DNA of 13,815 bases from NCBI GenBank assembly GCA_964462125.1, contig CAYWXT010000146.1:1-13815 (forward strand), written 5' to 3'. The translations under genes were made by a program, and so were the position numbers. Source of the DNA: JAWLFY01 sp964462125. Lineage in GTDB: Bacteria > Planctomycetota > Planctomycetia > Pirellulales > Pirellulaceae. The notes under the pieces were generated by a model. That model was not told the DNA's origin. It did not search any database and worked only from the letters and a program-made list of their open reading frames with translations. Numbering within the stretch: the first letter of the stretch is position 1; each line of letters begins with the position of its first letter. Positions 13,776-13,815 of the stretch are shown here, in pieces.

Positions 13776-13815
13776 TTGGAATTCCCCATTAGCGACAATT
13801 AGAATTCCCCACTGA
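13763..13815 (+). mobile_element. Probable terminus of an IS21-type insertion sequence (continues beyond window)
   Basis: Two direct repeats, GCGACAATTGGAATTCCCCA at 13769-13788 and the same with one change at 13792-13811, have a 23-bp period and run up to the window edge. Multiple short repeats near the ends, and ends beginning with TG, are typical of IS21-family elements; TGTTCGG at 13763 would be a fitting outer end. The transposase genes (istA/istB) would lie to the right. This is inference from architecture, as no coding part is visible. Confidence 0.4.

Larger units (their letters stand above)
13400..13815. other. Right-edge region without a confident gene
   Basis: About 400 bp of mixed composition follow the lipoprotein gene. 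I see one doubtful minus-strand frame (13548 towards the right edge) and the direct repeats at 13769-13811. The plus-strand frame 13411-13635 is antisense to it and has no protein-like features. Confidence 0.5.

Noticed and set aside
1..13815. CRISPR arrays, toxin-antitoxin or phage genes
   Set aside because: I looked for regular spaced repeats, small paired genes and phage or defence motifs and found none.

Overview
The window looks like chromosomal DNA of a planctomycete, probably from the Rhodopirellula/Pirellula side of the phylum. I infer this from the GC-rich coding sequence, several small lipoproteins of planctomycete type, a Tat-exported sugar isomerase-like protein, a membrane-anchored Ser/Thr kinase, weak Shine-Dalgarno use and frequent TTG/GTG starts. 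No rRNA or species marker is present, so the genus is a guess.

Layout. 1-2771 (minus): a large FtsX-type ABC transporter permease whose C-terminus lies beyond the left edge. 2974-3300 (plus): cutA, divergent from the permease. 3297-5244 (minus): a two-gene operon of a Tat-exported xylose-isomerase-like TIM-barrel protein followed by a DUF4349 lipoprotein; the latter is convergent with cutA and shares its CTAG stop tetranucleotide. 5570-6490 (plus): a planctomycete lipoprotein. 6621-10128 (plus): a tightly overlapping three-gene unit of SAM-dependent methyltransferase, LarE-type sulfur transferase and transmembrane Ser/Thr kinase, with TTG, GTG and TTG starts. 10264-10512 (plus): a small acidic membrane protein. 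10522-11646 (minus): a GT4 glycosyltransferase. 11884-12318 (plus): a small exported Tyr/Pro-rich protein. 12506-12578: tRNA-Ala(CGC). 12579-13815: an accessory-looking tail with an ISL3-family transposase remnant, a lower-GC lipoprotein gene, a doubtful ORF, and 23-bp-period direct repeats at the right edge that look like the end of an IS21-type element.

The most unusual feature is a roughly 90-bp, almost perfectly palindromic repeat present twice (4206-4295 and 5428-5517), in opposite orientation, on either side of the isomerase gene. One copy sits inside the signal-peptide codons of the DUF4349 lipoprotein. Removing exactly 90 bp restores a compact lipoprotein signal peptide at codon boundaries. 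The second notable item is the methyltransferase-larE-kinase unit, where an orphan LarE with three candidate cluster cysteines is translationally coupled to a signalling kinase.
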